Shown here: piece after piece, positions 17,843 through 27,534 of the stretch
Position numbering within the stretch: position 1 is the first letter of the stretch
How the letters are laid out: the number at the start of each line of letters is the position of its first letter
Assembly (NCBI RefSeq): GCF_900099775.1
Contig: NZ_FMTM01000001.1
Coordinates: forward strand, 1,302,001 to 1,366,000
DNA: 64,000 nucleotides
Source: Rhizobium mongolense subsp. loessense
Lineage (GTDB): Bacteria; Pseudomonadota; Alphaproteobacteria; Rhizobiales; Rhizobiaceae
Direction of reading: 5' to 3'
Position numbers and translations under genes: made by a program
Notes under the pieces: model-generated
Seen by the model: the letters and a program-made list of their open reading frames with translations, nothing else
What the model was told of the DNA's origin: nothing
Database searches by the model: none

Positions 17843-18256
17843 ATGCCATCGAGCGGCAAGACTATCTCCTTTACCGCGGCAGCCATCCTCGTGCTTTGCG
17901 GGTTTCAGGCTCCCGTGCGCGCCGAGGAAGGCGTACTGCGCGTCTATATGAACCACGCGCGTGTTTTGAAGCTCGACCGGCCAGCCAGCAAAGTGATCAT
18001 CGGCAATTCCAAGGTTGCCGACGCGACCGTTGCCGATCCGAAGACGATCGTGCTGACAGGCCGCAGTTTCGGGACGACCAATCTGGTGCTGCTCGATGCC
18101 GATGGCAATGCGATACTCGACGAGACGGTCCTCGTTTCAATCGACGAAGGCAACACCGTTCGCGTCTACCGACAGACCGATCGCTCCGTCCTTTCCTGCA
18201 CGCCGAACTGCGAACAACACACGCAGCAGAACAATGCGGCAGATGCCGGCGGCTGA
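17843..18256 (+). CDS. Pilus-assembly N-terminal-domain protein (secretin N-domain homologue)
   Basis: A 137-residue exported protein with a signal peptide ending near VRAEEG. Its body (VLKLDRPASKVIIGNSKVADATVADPKTIVLTGRSFGTTNLVLLDADG) matches the pilus N-domain at the start of the CpaC secretin, and no secretin channel domain follows. It could occupy or regulate the secretin's periplasmic end. Two Cys near the C-terminus (SCTPNCEQ) may form a disulfide. It is the first gene of a three-gene plus-strand operon with the TadE-like genes. Confidence 0.82.
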   Translation: MPSSGKTISFTAAAILVLCGFQAPVRAEEGVLRVYMNHARVLKLDRPASKVIIGNSKVADATVADPKTIVLTGRSFGTTNLVLLDADGNAILDETVLVSIDEGNTVRVYRQTDRSVLSCTPNCEQHTQQNNAADAGG

Positions 18257-18334
18257 CGCAGGATCGTCGTCATCCGTTAAACTGTTGACCCGCCCTGAAA
18301 CGGAAAATCAACGAACGCACTTTACGATCGCGGC

Positions 18335-18976
18335 ATGAACGTTCCATCGGATGGCGCCGTCGCGGCCAATGATCACCAGGCAGATAGAACCTGCACGCCG
18401 CCCGGCAGGCGTGGCGGATGGCGGGCCTTTGCGCGCTCGCGCGACGGATCGGCAGCGATGGAATTCGCGCTGCTTGCCATTCCCTATTTCATGGTGATCT
18501 TCGCAATCCTGGAGACCTTCATCGCCTTCGCCGCGGAAGAACTTGTCTCCAACGCTGTCGACACCATGAGCCGCAAGCTGCGGACCGGACAGATCACCAA
18601 TGTCGTCGGGCAGACGACCTATAAGGACCGGACGGCATTCCGGCAGGAATTTTGCGAAGAAGTCTCAATCCTGATCCAGTGCTCCGACACCGAAATCGCC
18701 ACGCCGAACAAGCTTTGGCTCGATGTCCGCACATTCAGCAAGTTCGCCGATATCCCCGACACCATTCCGATGAATGCGACAGGCCTCGATACGACAGCGA
18801 TGCAATATTCACCCGGCGGCTCAAGCTCGATCAACATGGTTCGCGCCTACTACCACTGGCAGGTCGTCACCGATCTTGTCCGGCCCTATATCACCCCATA
18901 CCGCACAGCCGACGGATCAAGGCTGAACGACTACCTTATCGTCGCCACAGCCGCCTTCCAGAACGAGCAATACTGA
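18335..18976 (+). CDS. TadE-like pseudopilin
   Basis: A 213-residue protein. After about 38 polar residues comes the TadE motif RSRDGSAAMEFALLAIPYFMVIFAILETF, a single membrane segment preceded by Gly and containing Glu, as in type IVb pseudopilins processed by CpaA. The remainder is a periplasmic domain with a Cys pair (FCEEVSILIQC). The function in pilus assembly is known only in outline for the family. The stop overlaps the next start (TGATG). Confidence 0.85.
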   Translation: MNVPSDGAVAANDHQADRTCTPPGRRGGWRAFARSRDGSAAMEFALLAIPYFMVIFAILETFIAFAAEELVSNAVDTMSRKLRTGQITNVVGQTTYKDRTAFRQEFCEEVSILIQCSDTEIATPNKLWLDVRTFSKFADIPDTIPMNATGLDTTAMQYSPGGSSSINMVRAYYHWQVVTDLVRPYITPYRTADGSRLNDYLIVATAAFQNEQY

Positions 18977-19560
18977 TGGCGGCGAGCAGAACCCTGATGC
19001 GGTTGAAAGAGAAGCTCCTCCGGCTCGGGCGCGATCGCAGCGGCGTTGGCGCAATCGAATTCGCCATCCTCTTTCCCGTCCTGGTGATGCTCTATATCGG
19101 CGCCTTCGAAATCACGATCGGACTAAACGTCAGCAAACGCACCAGCCGCGCTGCCGGCTCGATCGCCGACCTGATCACGCAGCAGCAGAATGTGACCAGG
19201 AGTTCGCTGAGCGATATCAGTTCCCTTACCGGCGCGATTTTCGCTCCCTTCGATTCGACCGGCATGCAGATCAAAGTCACCGGCATCACCATCGATGCCG
19301 GTGCCAATGCCAAGGTTTTATGGTCTTGGGCAAACGACGCGACGACGGCGCCCTATGCGGCAAATTCTACCGTAACAGGCGTTCCGACCGACATGCAGAA
19401 GGCAGATAGCTTTCTCGTGCGGGCCGATCTCAGCATCCCCTACAAGCTGTTCGCGTTCGGCCCCGATTTTCTTCCAGGCGACATGCAGGAACTCACGATC
19501 CACCGCACCTACTATTACCGCCAGCGGCAGGGCGACAATGTCGCCTGCAGCGATTGCTGA
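18976..19560 (+). CDS. TadE/TadG-like pseudopilin
   Basis: A 194-residue protein paralogous in layout to the preceding one: basic N-terminus, then DRSGVGAIEFAILFPVLVMLYIGAFEI, the prepilin-like cleavage and membrane segment, then a periplasmic domain. It ends ACSDC. ATG 18976 overlaps the previous stop by one base, which fixes the start although the frame is open upstream. It is too short for the usual von Willebrand-type TadG (about 400+ residues). Confidence 0.85.
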   Translation: MAASRTLMRLKEKLLRLGRDRSGVGAIEFAILFPVLVMLYIGAFEITIGLNVSKRTSRAAGSIADLITQQQNVTRSSLSDISSLTGAIFAPFDSTGMQIKVTGITIDAGANAKVLWSWANDATTAPYAANSTVTGVPTDMQKADSFLVRADLSIPYKLFAFGPDFLPGDMQELTIHRTYYYRQRQGDNVACSDC

Positions 19561-19651
19561 TGGCGATCCATTGAAATTTGCCAAGCCTTCGGCGGCATTA
19601 TATGCCTGAGCGGAATTGCGGCTTTTTAGCCGCCTAGCTTGATGGTTTGCG

Positions 19652-20872
19652 ATGGCACGAGCATTTCTCTTCGTTCTTGATTCCTTCGGCGTCGGCGGCG
19701 GGCCGGACGCGGCGCAGTATGGCGACGAGGGTTCGGATACGCTTGGCCATATCGCGGAATTTTGCGCGGCCGGCGCTGCCGACAGGCAAGGCTTGCGGTC
19801 TGGCCCGCTGTCGCTTCCCAATTTGTCGGCACTCGGCCTGATGCAGATTGCCAAGACCGCGACCGGGCGCGCTCCAGCCGGCATGCCGGTTCCAGATAAA
19901 GTCTACGGCATTCATGGCTGCGCCAATGAGATCTCCCGTGGCAAGGATACGCCCTCGGGCCATTGGGAAATCGCGGGAACGCCGGTGACATTCGATTGGG
20001 GTTATTTTCCCACGGAAGGCGATGCCTTTCCGTCGCAATTTATCGAGGCGCTCTGCACCGCGGCGGAGGTTCCGGGTATTCTCGGCAATTGCCACGCCTC
20101 AGGCACGGAAATCATCGCCCGGCTCGGCGAAGAGCATATCCGCACCGGCAAGCCAATCTGCTATACCTCGTCCGACTCCGTCTTTCAGGTCGCGGCACAT
20201 GAGACGCACTTCGGTCTCGACCGGTTGCTCGGCTTTTGCCGCATCGCCCGCACACTCCTCGACAGCCACAACATAGGCCGGGTGATCGCCCGGCCCTTCA
20301 TCGGCCAGACGTCCTCAACATTCGAGCGCACCGGCAATCGCCGCGATTTCTCGGTGCCACCGCCGGAGCCGACGCTGCTCGATCGTCTCCTCAAGGCGGA
20401 GCGCAACGTTCATGCCATCGGCAAGATCGGCGATATCTTCGCGCATCAGGGTGTTTCGAGGATCATCAAGGCGAACGGCAACGACGCACTCATGGACGCG
20501 TCGCTCGCCGCAATGGAAGAGGCCAAGGACGGCGACCTCGTCTTCACCAATTTCGTCGATTTCGACATGGTCTATGGCCATCGGCGCGATGTGCCTGGCT
20601 ATGCCGCCGCGCTCGAAGCCTTCGATGCGCGGCTGCCGGACGTGCACCGCAAGCTTGCCCCCGGCGATCTCGTCATCCTTACGGCCGACCACGGCTGCGA
20701 TCCAACCTGGCGCGGTACGGATCATACACGCGAGCGCGTGCCGATCATCGCTTACGGTCCGGGGCTGAAGTCTCGCAATATCGGCATTCGCAGCACATAT
20801 GCCGATATCGGCGAGACGGTTGCCCGGCATCTCGGCATCGCCGCCGGACAGCATGGGAGAAGCTTTCTGTGA
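19652..20872 (+). CDS. deoB: Phosphopentomutase
   Basis: A 406-residue cytosolic enzyme of the alkaline-phosphatase superfamily. It converts (deoxy)ribose 1-phosphate to the 5-phosphate in nucleoside breakdown. The metal-binding Asp is in [16 protein letters not shown], and the second metal cluster is in [22 protein letters not shown] near the C-terminus. The length equals that of the E. coli enzyme. It starts a plus-strand salvage operon: its stop overlaps the add start (GTGA). Confidence 0.95.
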   Translation: MARAFLFVLDSFGVGGGPDAAQYGDEGSDTLGHIAEFCAAGAADRQGLRSGPLSLPNLSALGLMQIAKTATGRAPAGMPVPDKVYGIHGCANEISRGKDTPSGHWEIAGTPVTFDWGYFPTEGDAFPSQFIEALCTAAEVPGILGNCHASGTEIIARLGEEHIRTGKPICYTSSDSVFQVAAHETHFGLDRLLGFCRIARTLLDSHNIGRVIARPFIGQTSSTFERTGNRRDFSVPPPEPTLLDRLLKAERNVHAIGKIGDIFAHQGVSRIIKANGNDALMDASLAAMEEAKDGDLVFTNFVDFDMVYGHRRDVPGYAAALEAFDARLPDVHRKLAPGDLVILTADHGCDPTWRGTDHTRERVPIIAYGPGLKSRNIGIRSTYADIGETVARHLGIAAGQHGRSFL

Positions 20873-21837
20873 CGTCACATTTGAAGAAGGTCGAGCTGCA
20901 CTGCCATCTGGAGGGCGCGGCACCTCCTGCGCTGACCGAAGCCCAGGCGAGAAAATACAACACCGACATCAGCGCTTATCTTTGCGACGGAACATATGTC
21001 TGGCATGATTTTGCGAGCTTCCTCGAATGCTACGACAAGGTTTCCGAGGTCTACCAGACCGACGAGGACTACGGGCTTCTTACCGAGACCTATCTGCAGG
21101 AGCTTGCGGGGATCGGTACGATCTATAGCGAACTCATCGTTTCACCCGACCACGGCGAGCGTATCGGGCTTGGTGCAGATGCCTATATCGCCGGTATCTG
21201 CGAAGGCATTCGCCAGGCCAAGGCAAAGAGTGGCATCGAAGCGCGGCTGATCGTCACCGGCGAGCGGCATTTCGGGCCTGAGCGCGTGATCGCCGCTGCG
21301 AAATACGCGGCCAAGGCCAACAACCCGCTGATCGCCGGCTTCAACTTGGCCGGCGAGGAGCGCATGGGACGCGTTGCGGATTATGCCCGCGCCTTCGATA
21401 TCGCCCGCGACGCCGGTCTTGGCCTAACCATTCACGCCGGCGAAGTCTGTGGCGCCTTCAGCGTCTCCGATGCGCTCGACGTCGTGCGTCCCTCGCGCAT
21501 CGGGCATGGCGTTCGTGCGATCGAAGACCCAGATCTCGTCAGGCGGCTTGCCGATCTCGGTACCGTCCTCGAGGTTTGCCCTGGCTCCAATATTGCGCTG
21601 AACGTCTTTCCCGATTTCGCTTCGCACCCCTTGCGCAAGTTCAAGGAAACAGGCGTTCGCGTGACAATCAGTTCAGACGATCCACCCTTTTTTCATACTT
21701 CATTGAAGCGCGAGTATGAGCTCGCCGCCGATGCGTTCGGTTTCAGCGACAGCGAAATCAACGAGCTGACGCGGACCGGCATCGAAGCGGCTTTCGTCGA
21801 TGAAGCAACCCGCATGGCGCTGCTCGCCCGGCTTTGA
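20869..21837 (+). CDS. add: Adenosine deaminase
   Basis: A 322-residue zinc hydrolase that deaminates adenosine and deoxyadenosine to the inosine forms. The zinc-binding HCHLEG is at residues 9-14, and further ligands and catalytic residues are in TIHAGE, SRIGHG and ISSDDPPFF. The GTG start at 20869 overlaps the deoB stop and has GGGAGA upstream. The longer open frame to 20236 is the deoB gene read in another frame. The product is split by the PunA phosphorylase encoded nearby. Confidence 0.93.
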   Translation: MTSHLKKVELHCHLEGAAPPALTEAQARKYNTDISAYLCDGTYVWHDFASFLECYDKVSEVYQTDEDYGLLTETYLQELAGIGTIYSELIVSPDHGERIGLGADAYIAGICEGIRQAKAKSGIEARLIVTGERHFGPERVIAAAKYAAKANNPLIAGFNLAGEERMGRVADYARAFDIARDAGLGLTIHAGEVCGAFSVSDALDVVRPSRIGHGVRAIEDPDLVRRLADLGTVLEVCPGSNIALNVFPDFASHPLRKFKETGVRVTISSDDPPFFHTSLKREYELAADAFGFSDSEINELTRTGIEAAFVDEATRMALLARL

Positions 21838-21945
21838 GCCGACCGGGCTTGAAGATCATGCCGTGAAAATCGCCTCCACTCTTGCAGTTGAGGCGCTTTC
21901 CATGAAAGAAACGTCCGATAAGAACAATTAGAGGAAGGCCTGGCC

Positions 21946-22575
21946 ATGGAAGGCGTCATCGTCATCGATCACCCGCTTGTGCAGCACAAACTCACCATCA
22001 TGCGGCGCAAGGAGACATCGACGGGCAGTTTCCGCCGGCTGCTCCGCGAGATTTCGACGCTGCTCTGCTACGAAGTTACGCGCGATCTCGAACTGACGAT
22101 GGAAACCATCGAAACGCCGCTACAGACAATGGAATCGCCGATCCTGGAAGGCAAGAAACTCGTCTTCGCCTCGATCCTGCGCGCCGGAAATGGGCTGCTC
22201 GAAGGCATGCTCGATCTCGTGCCTTCTGCCCGCGTGTCCCATATCGGTGTCTATCGCGATCACGAAACGCTCCAGCCTGTGGAATATTACTTTAAGGCGC
22301 CGGAGGACGTAGCAGAACGTCTCATCATCGTCGTCGATCCGATGCTAGCGACCGGCAATTCCTCGATTGCCGCAATCGACAAGCTGAAGGAACGTGGCGC
22401 ACACAATATCCGCTTCCTTTGCCTGCTCGCTGCTCCCGAAGGCATCAAGAATTTCCGTTCGGCGCATCCCGATGTGCCGGTCTTTACGGCAGCGATCGAC
22501 AGCCATCTGAACGAAAAGGGCTATATCATGCCCGGGCTTGGTGATGCAGGCGACCGCATGTACGGTACAAAGTAA
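21946..22575 (+). CDS. upp: Uracil phosphoribosyltransferase
   Basis: A 209-residue enzyme that makes UMP from uracil and PRPP. The PRPP-binding loop is [16 protein letters not shown] (about 126-141), and the uracil-binding C-terminus [18 protein letters not shown] is typical. The length matches the family. It salvages the uracil released by DeoA. A rho-independent terminator follows about 37 bases after the stop. Confidence 0.95.
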   Translation: MEGVIVIDHPLVQHKLTIMRRKETSTGSFRRLLREISTLLCYEVTRDLELTMETIETPLQTMESPILEGKKLVFASILRAGNGLLEGMLDLVPSARVSHIGVYRDHETLQPVEYYFKAPEDVAERLIIVVDPMLATGNSSIAAIDKLKERGAHNIRFLCLLAAPEGIKNFRSAHPDVPVFTAAIDSHLNEKGYIMPGLGDAGDRMYGTK

Positions 22576-22611
22576 CTTCAGCTTTCCTTTACCAAATCCA
22601 ACGATATCGAA

Positions 22612-22639
22612 GGCCCGGAGCATTAATCCGGGTCTTTTT
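22612..22639 (+). terminator. Intrinsic terminator after upp
   Basis: GGCCCGGA (22612-22619) pairs with TCCGGGTC (22627-22634), with one G-T pair, around a 7-base loop. TTTTT follows. It closes the deoB-add-upp operon. Confidence 0.85.
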
Positions 22640-22737
22640 AACATCGCCATTAGCGACTTTTCAGCAATTGCGGCGTAGCGATCTTGAAGAGTCAAGCCCG
22701 CATGAGGCGTGGTTTATACAGGCAGGATTTCTGTGTC

Positions 22738-23274
22738 ATGCTCATGCGTATCGTCATTTTCGCGAGCATCGTCGCCGCGCTCGCCACGCAAGTTCCCTCC
22801 TTCTTCGAAGGCAATGGCGGCCAGCCGGCTACTGAGACCGCTTCGGCCAACATCGTCTCAACCGCGACCGACCAGCCGACGACTCCCGCGCAGGTTCCCG
22901 GTAATGGCCGCATGCGCCTTCAGGCCAATGCGCAGGGGCACTATACAGGCGACTTCAAGATCAACGGCAGACCCGTTAAGGGCCTGATCGATACCGGCGC
23001 GACCTATGTGGCGCTGAACGAAAGCCTTGCCCGCCGTCTCGGCTACAGTGCCAATCAGCTCGATTTCCGGTACGCCGTAAACACAGCCAACGGCCAGACC
23101 AAGGCCGCACATGTCACGCTCGATCGCATGGAGATCGGCGGCATCCGCGTGCAGGGCGTGGAAGCCTTCGTGCTCAAGGATGACGCGCTTTCGACGACTC
23201 TGATCGGCATGAGTTTCCTGAAGAAACTCGAGTCTTATTCCGTTGCCGACGGCTCACTGAATCTGAAGCAGTAA
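22738..23274 (+). CDS. Membrane-anchored retropepsin-like aspartic protease
   Basis: About 178 residues: one N-terminal hydrophobic segment, a Thr/Ala-rich linker, then a retroviral-type aspartyl protease domain with GLIDTGATYVALN (catalytic DTGA) and the flap/hydrophobic part ILIG-type segment TTLIGMSFLKKLESY. It belongs to the clan AA family seen in many alphaproteobacteria (TIGR02281-like). One active site implies a homodimer in the periplasm. The start is uncertain: ATG at 22702 or 22744 and TTG at 22684 are in frame. It abuts deoA convergently. Confidence 0.83.
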   Translation: MLMRIVIFASIVAALATQVPSFFEGNGGQPATETASANIVSTATDQPTTPAQVPGNGRMRLQANAQGHYTGDFKINGRPVKGLIDTGATYVALNESLARRLGYSANQLDFRYAVNTANGQTKAAHVTLDRMEIGGIRVQGVEAFVLKDDALSTTLIGMSFLKKLESYSVADGSLNLKQ

Positions 23275-24588
23275 TCAAATGCGGCCGGAAATAATCGGCG
23301 GCAGCGAAGGCGCGTTGCCGCCGATGCGGTAGCTTGACGCGATCGAGGCTGCGGCCTTTTGCGCCGCCGCCTCGCTTGCAGCATGCACGATCGCGAGCGT
23401 ATCGCCCTTCTCGACACGCGTGCCAAGCGGTAGCAGAGCAGCAAAGCCGACCCGATGGTCGATCTTGTCTGCCGGACGGCGCCGCCCGCCGCCGAGATCG
23501 ATGACGGCCATGCCGATCTCGCGCGCATTGCAAGCTGAAAGCCATCCGCTCTCACTTACGAGAACCGGCCTTTCGATCGGCGCTTTCACCAGATATTTTG
23601 CGGGCTTTTCGACAAAATCCGCCGGACCGCCGAGCATATGCACCATGCGGGCAAAAACCTCCGCCGCCTTGCCAGACGTCAGCGCCTCGCGGGCTTTCAC
23701 TTCGCCGTTTTTCAGAGACTGGCAAATACCGGAGCTCACCAGCATCTCGGCTGCGAAGGCCACAACGACGGCCTCGAGCCGGGTTCCAGCTTTTCTGCCG
23801 GCCAGGAAATCCAAGCAGTTCCATATCTCCACGGCGTTGCCTGCTGCGTCCGCCAGCGGCTGGTTCATATCGGTGATCAAGGCGGAGGTCTTGATCCCTG
23901 CTCCATTTGCCACATCCACCAGAGATTGCGCCAAAAACTTTGCCTGCTCATGATCTGCCATAAAGGCGCCGTTGCCGGTTTTCACGTCGAGCACCAAGGT
24001 CTGAAGCCCGGCGGCGAGTTTCTTGGAGAGAATGGATGCCGTGATCAGCGGAATGGAATCGACCGTCGCCGTGACATCACGCACGGCGTATAGTTTGCCG
24101 TCGGCAGGCGCCAACGAGCCCGTCTGTCCGATGATGGCGCAGCCGGCTTGGTTGACGACGTTGCGGAAAAGAGCAGCGTCCGGCGTGATTTGATAGCCGG
24201 GAATGGATTCCAACTTGTCAAGCGTTCCGCCGGTGTGGCCGAGGCCGCGGCCCGAGATCATCGGTACCGCAAGCCCGCAAGCAGCCGCAATCGGCGCCAG
24301 CATCAGCGAAACGTTATCGCCGACGCCGCCGGTCGAATGCTTGTCGGCGATCGGATGATCGATCCCGGGCCATGTCAGCATGTCGCCGGATCGCGCCATG
24401 GCGAGCGTCAGCGCGACGGTCTCCCCGCGCGACATGCCCTTGAACCAGACGGCCATCGCAAAGGCACCGATCTGCCCCTCTGATAATTCACCGGCGGAAA
24501 GAGCCGCAATGAAGGACTGAATCTCATCCGTGGAAAGGACACCGCCATCCCGCTTTTGCCGGATGATCTCCTGCGGGATCATGCTCAA
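23275..24588 (-). CDS. deoA: Thymidine phosphorylase
   Basis: A 437-residue enzyme that splits thymidine or deoxyuridine with phosphate to the base and deoxyribose 1-phosphate. The phosphate-binding ADKHSTGGVGD and the family signature GRGLGHTGGTLDKLESIPG are present, as is the C-terminal domain (GGGRRRPADKIDHRVG). It is the last gene of the minus-strand nucleoside operon, and its ATG overlaps the deoC stop by 4 bases. Confidence 0.95.
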   Translation of the reverse strand: MSMIPQEIIRQKRDGGVLSTDEIQSFIAALSAGELSEGQIGAFAMAVWFKGMSRGETVALTLAMARSGDMLTWPGIDHPIADKHSTGGVGDNVSLMLAPIAAACGLAVPMISGRGLGHTGGTLDKLESIPGYQITPDAALFRNVVNQAGCAIIGQTGSLAPADGKLYAVRDVTATVDSIPLITASILSKKLAAGLQTLVLDVKTGNGAFMADHEQAKFLAQSLVDVANGAGIKTSALITDMNQPLADAAGNAVEIWNCLDFLAGRKAGTRLEAVVVAFAAEMLVSSGICQSLKNGEVKAREALTSGKAAEVFARMVHMLGGPADFVEKPAKYLVKAPIERPVLVSESGWLSACNAREIGMAVIDLGGGRRRPADKIDHRVGFAALLPLGTRVEKGDTLAIVHAASEAAAQKAAASIASSYRIGGNAPSLPPIISGRI

Positions 24589-25361
24589 TAGCTCGAGGCC
24601 TTGGCGGGCGCTGACTGGACGCCGCTGAGGACAGCGAGAATGTCATCGAGCAGGCCGGAGGCCCCGAAACGGAAAGTCGATGGCATAGGCCAATCCGGCG
24701 TCATGATCGTTTCGGCAAGGCTGAGATAAAGGGCGGCATCGGCGACGGAGCCAATGCCACCGGCCGGCTTGAAGCCTACCTTGCGGCCGCTGTGACGGAT
24801 CGCGCGGATCATGATATCCGCAGCTTCGAGCGTCGCGTTCACGGCGACCTTGCCGGTGGATGTCTTGATGAAGTCCGCGCCCGCATCGATTGCAAGTTCG
24901 GACGCGCGGCCAATGAGGCCGGGGTCCTTGATCTCACCCGTCTCCAGGATCACTTTCAACAATACGCCACCGGTGCATTCCGCACGCACCGCCGTCACCA
25001 TGTCGATTACGGCCTTTTCGTTTCCGTCGCGGAACTTGCGGTAGGGAATGACCAGATCGATCTCATCCGCACCGTCCGCAATTGCCTCCCGTGTTTCGGC
25101 GGCGACATCGGCCACCTCCATATCGCCGGTCGGGAAATTGACGACCGTTGCGATGCGGACCGGATGACCTTTGCCGAGAACCGTGCGGGCATGTGCCACG
25201 AAGCGTGGCCAGATGCAGATCGCGGCACTATTACCGTAAGGCGTCTGCGCGCGGGCGCAAAGCGTATCGATCTGCTCTTGCGTACAATCGTCCTTGAGAT
25301 TGGTGAGATCAAGCAGCGACAGCGCGACAGCTGCCGTTTCCTTCTGCGAGTGACTATTCAT
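24585..25361 (-). CDS. deoC: Deoxyribose-phosphate aldolase
   Basis: A 258-residue class I aldolase that cleaves 2-deoxyribose 5-phosphate to acetaldehyde and glyceraldehyde 3-phosphate. The Schiff-base lysine lies in GADFIKTSTGK, and a second conserved Lys is in GFKPAGGI. ATG 25361 has GGAGGA 7 bases upstream and overlaps the punA end by 8 bases. The frame is open a few codons further, without a better start. Confidence 0.95.
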   Translation of the reverse strand: MNSHSQKETAAVALSLLDLTNLKDDCTQEQIDTLCARAQTPYGNSAAICIWPRFVAHARTVLGKGHPVRIATVVNFPTGDMEVADVAAETREAIADGADEIDLVIPYRKFRDGNEKAVIDMVTAVRAECTGGVLLKVILETGEIKDPGLIGRASELAIDAGADFIKTSTGKVAVNATLEAADIMIRAIRHSGRKVGFKPAGGIGSVADAALYLSLAETIMTPDWPMPSTFRFGASGLLDDILAVLSGVQSAPAKASSY

Positions 25362-26163
25362 TATCGCTTCCTCCACCCGCAATCATTTCTTTCAAGATTG
25401 CGGCGAGACGCGCGCCGCCGACGGGCGCCATGTCTTTTGTTTCTTCGTGGCTGAGTTCGGAACCCGTCATGCCAGCTCCATAATTGGTGATTACCGAAGC
25501 TGCGGCAACCCTCAAACCCAGCATTCGGGCGATGATGACCTCCGGTACGGTCGACATGCCGACGGCATCCGCACCGAGAATCCGCGCCATGCGGATTTCC
25601 GCAGGCGTTTCAAAGCTTGGTCCCGAAAACCACATATAGACGCCGTGAAAGAGCTTGATGCCAAGCTTCTCGGCCGCATTGCGCATGGACACGGAAAGGT
25701 CCCCATCATAGGCGCTCGTCATGCCGACGAAGCGGCGGTCGTTTTCTTCGCCGATCAGCGGATTCATGCCGGAATAATTTATGTGGTCGGTGATCTGCAT
25801 CACCGAGCCCGGCGCCATCTCCTCACGCAGCGAGCCTGCGGAATTGGTTAGGAATAGCGATTGCACACCAAGGCCCTTCAGCACCTCGATCGGCAGCCGC
25901 ATGGCGTCGGCATCGCCTTTTTCGTAATAATGGACGCGGCCCGACAGCATGATGACGGGCACGCCGCCGAGACGACCGGCGACGACCTCGCCCGCATGCC
26001 CGGAGACGGCGCTGACAGGAAAGCCCGGCAGATCCCGATAGGGAATACGCACCGCATCCGTCAGTTCGCTTACCAGCGAGCCAAGGCCGGAGCCGAGTAC
26101 GATGCCGTGACGCGGTACAAGCCCACCGAGTTTGCCAACGAGCAGATCGATAGCGGCGTTCAT
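25354..26163 (-). CDS. punA: Purine-nucleoside phosphorylase (trimeric class)
   Basis: A 269-residue enzyme that phosphorolyses inosine and guanosine and their deoxy forms. Landmarks are the phosphate-binding GIVLGSGLG and GRVHYYE, the base-binding SGPSFETPAEIRM (Glu), the sugar-binding VGMSTVPE (Met) and the Asn in VITNYGAG. This is the class I, mammalian-like trimer rather than the hexameric DeoD. Its ATG overlaps the cdd stop. Confidence 0.93.
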   Translation of the reverse strand: MNAAIDLLVGKLGGLVPRHGIVLGSGLGSLVSELTDAVRIPYRDLPGFPVSAVSGHAGEVVAGRLGGVPVIMLSGRVHYYEKGDADAMRLPIEVLKGLGVQSLFLTNSAGSLREEMAPGSVMQITDHINYSGMNPLIGEENDRRFVGMTSAYDGDLSVSMRNAAEKLGIKLFHGVYMWFSGPSFETPAEIRMARILGADAVGMSTVPEVIIARMLGLRVAAASVITNYGAGMTGSELSHEETKDMAPVGGARLAAILKEMIAGGGSDNE

Positions 26164-26549
26164 CCGAGTTCGGTCTCGAAGCTAAAGGGAAGAAGCTCGT
26201 CCATCGTCATGGTCTTCTTCACGCCCATCTCATCGCAAAGATAAATCCTCGTATCCTTCGACGCAAATTCAGAAATCTTCTGCCGGCAGCCGCCGCAAGG
26301 CGGGCAAAGCGGCAGCTTCTCGGCGATGACCGCCATCTCGACGATTTTCTTCGCTCCGCCCATGATCATGGCGCTGATGGCCGTCGGCTCGGCACACCAA
26401 CCCTGCGGGAAGGAGAGGTTTTCGATATTGGCGCCGGTATAAACCTTGCCGTCCTCTGCGCGGATCGCCGCGCCGACCGGGAACTTGGAATAAGGTGCGT
26501 GGGCAAAGGCCATGGCACTGCGGGCGGCTTCGAAAAGGTCGTGTGACAT
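26160..26549 (-). CDS. cdd: Cytidine deaminase
   Basis: A 129-residue homotetrameric-type zinc deaminase converting cytidine and deoxycytidine to uridine forms. The catalytic motif WCAEPTAI (zinc Cys and proton-shuttling Glu) and CPPCGGCRQ (two zinc Cys) are present, as is the N-terminal YSKFPVGAAI. GGAG lies 9 bases before the ATG. It begins 3 bases after the transporter permease gene, so uptake and breakdown are one operon. Confidence 0.95.
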   Translation of the reverse strand: MSHDLFEAARSAMAFAHAPYSKFPVGAAIRAEDGKVYTGANIENLSFPQGWCAEPTAISAMIMGGAKKIVEMAVIAEKLPLCPPCGGCRQKISEFASKDTRIYLCDEMGVKKTMTMDELLPFSFETELG

Positions 26550-26552
26550 GTT

Positions 26553-27524
26553 TCAACGCTCCTTCGTATAGGGCACGCCACCAGCCTTCGGCGGAGTTGC
26601 AACACCGATGAATCCAGCAAGCAAGATGCAGGTGAGAATATACGGCAAAGCCTGGAATATCTGAACCGGCACTGCGCCGATCAGCGGCACCTGCTTGCCC
26701 TGCATGAAGTTCGCCAGCGCATCGAGGAAGCCGAAGAGCAGACAGGCGAACATCACCGGCACCGGTTTCCATTTCGCGAAGACCAGGGCGGCAAGGGCGA
26801 TATAGCCCTTGCCAGCCGACATATCCTTGATGAAGGCCGCCGACTGCGCGATCGCCAGATAGGTGCCCGAGAAACCACAAAGAATACCGGCGCACATGAC
26901 GGCACGATAGCGCAGCCAACTGACCGAGATACCGGCTGTATCGACTGCTCCGGGATTTTCGCCGACGGCGCGAAGGCGCAGCCCAAAGCGCGTCCGGTAG
27001 AGGATCCACCAGGAAAGCGGAACCGCCAGGAATGCGAGGTAGGTCAGGATGTTATTGCCGGAGATCACGTTCGAATAGAGCGGACCGATGACCGGAACCT
27101 CCCGCATCGCGCCTGCGCCCGGAAGCGTAATTGGCGAGAACCGGCTTGCAGGCGAGAGCTGCGGCGTGCGGCCGCCCTGACCGAACCAGGCCTGGCCAAG
27201 TACAATGGTGATACCGGCGATGAAGAAGTTGATGGCAACGCCCGAAATGATCTGATTGCCCCGATTGGTGATCGATGCAAAGCCATGCACCAAACTCAAC
27301 GCGACAGAGCACAGGATACCCGCGACGAGACCGAGCCAGGCCGAGTCGGTGATATATGCAACGCAGGCGGCGGCAAAGGCCGCCCCCAGCATCTTGCCTT
27401 CGAGACCGATGTCGAAGACGCCGGCGCGTTCGGAAAAAAGGCCAGCAAGGGCGGTAAAGATCAGCGGGATCGACAGTCTGATCGTCGAACTCAGAACGTT
27501 GATAAGGATGTCGTAGTAATCCAT
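26553..27524 (-). CDS. Nucleoside ABC transporter permease (BMP-associated, second)
   Basis: A 323-residue polytopic membrane protein of the branched-chain/simple-sugar permease superfamily, close to the NupQ/YufQ type. The motifs GLFSERAGVFDIGLEGKMLGAAF near the N-terminus and the loop RLRAVGENPGAVDTAGISV are typical of permeases paired with BMP binding proteins. ATG 27524 has GAGGGG upstream. The frame is open to 27605 without a better start. It works with the permease, ATPase and binding protein encoded upstream. Confidence 0.88.
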   Translation of the reverse strand: MDYYDILINVLSSTIRLSIPLIFTALAGLFSERAGVFDIGLEGKMLGAAFAAACVAYITDSAWLGLVAGILCSVALSLVHGFASITNRGNQIISGVAINFFIAGITIVLGQAWFGQGGRTPQLSPASRFSPITLPGAGAMREVPVIGPLYSNVISGNNILTYLAFLAVPLSWWILYRTRFGLRLRAVGENPGAVDTAGISVSWLRYRAVMCAGILCGFSGTYLAIAQSAAFIKDMSAGKGYIALAALVFAKWKPVPVMFACLLFGFLDALANFMQGKQVPLIGAVPVQIFQALPYILTCILLAGFIGVATPPKAGGVPYTKER

Positions 27525-27534
27525 CGTCCGCCCC

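Noticed and set aside
19618..19633. GCGGC-TTTTTA-GCCGC hairpin before deoB
   Set aside because: The stem has only five pairs and no T-run follows it, so it is not counted as a terminator.
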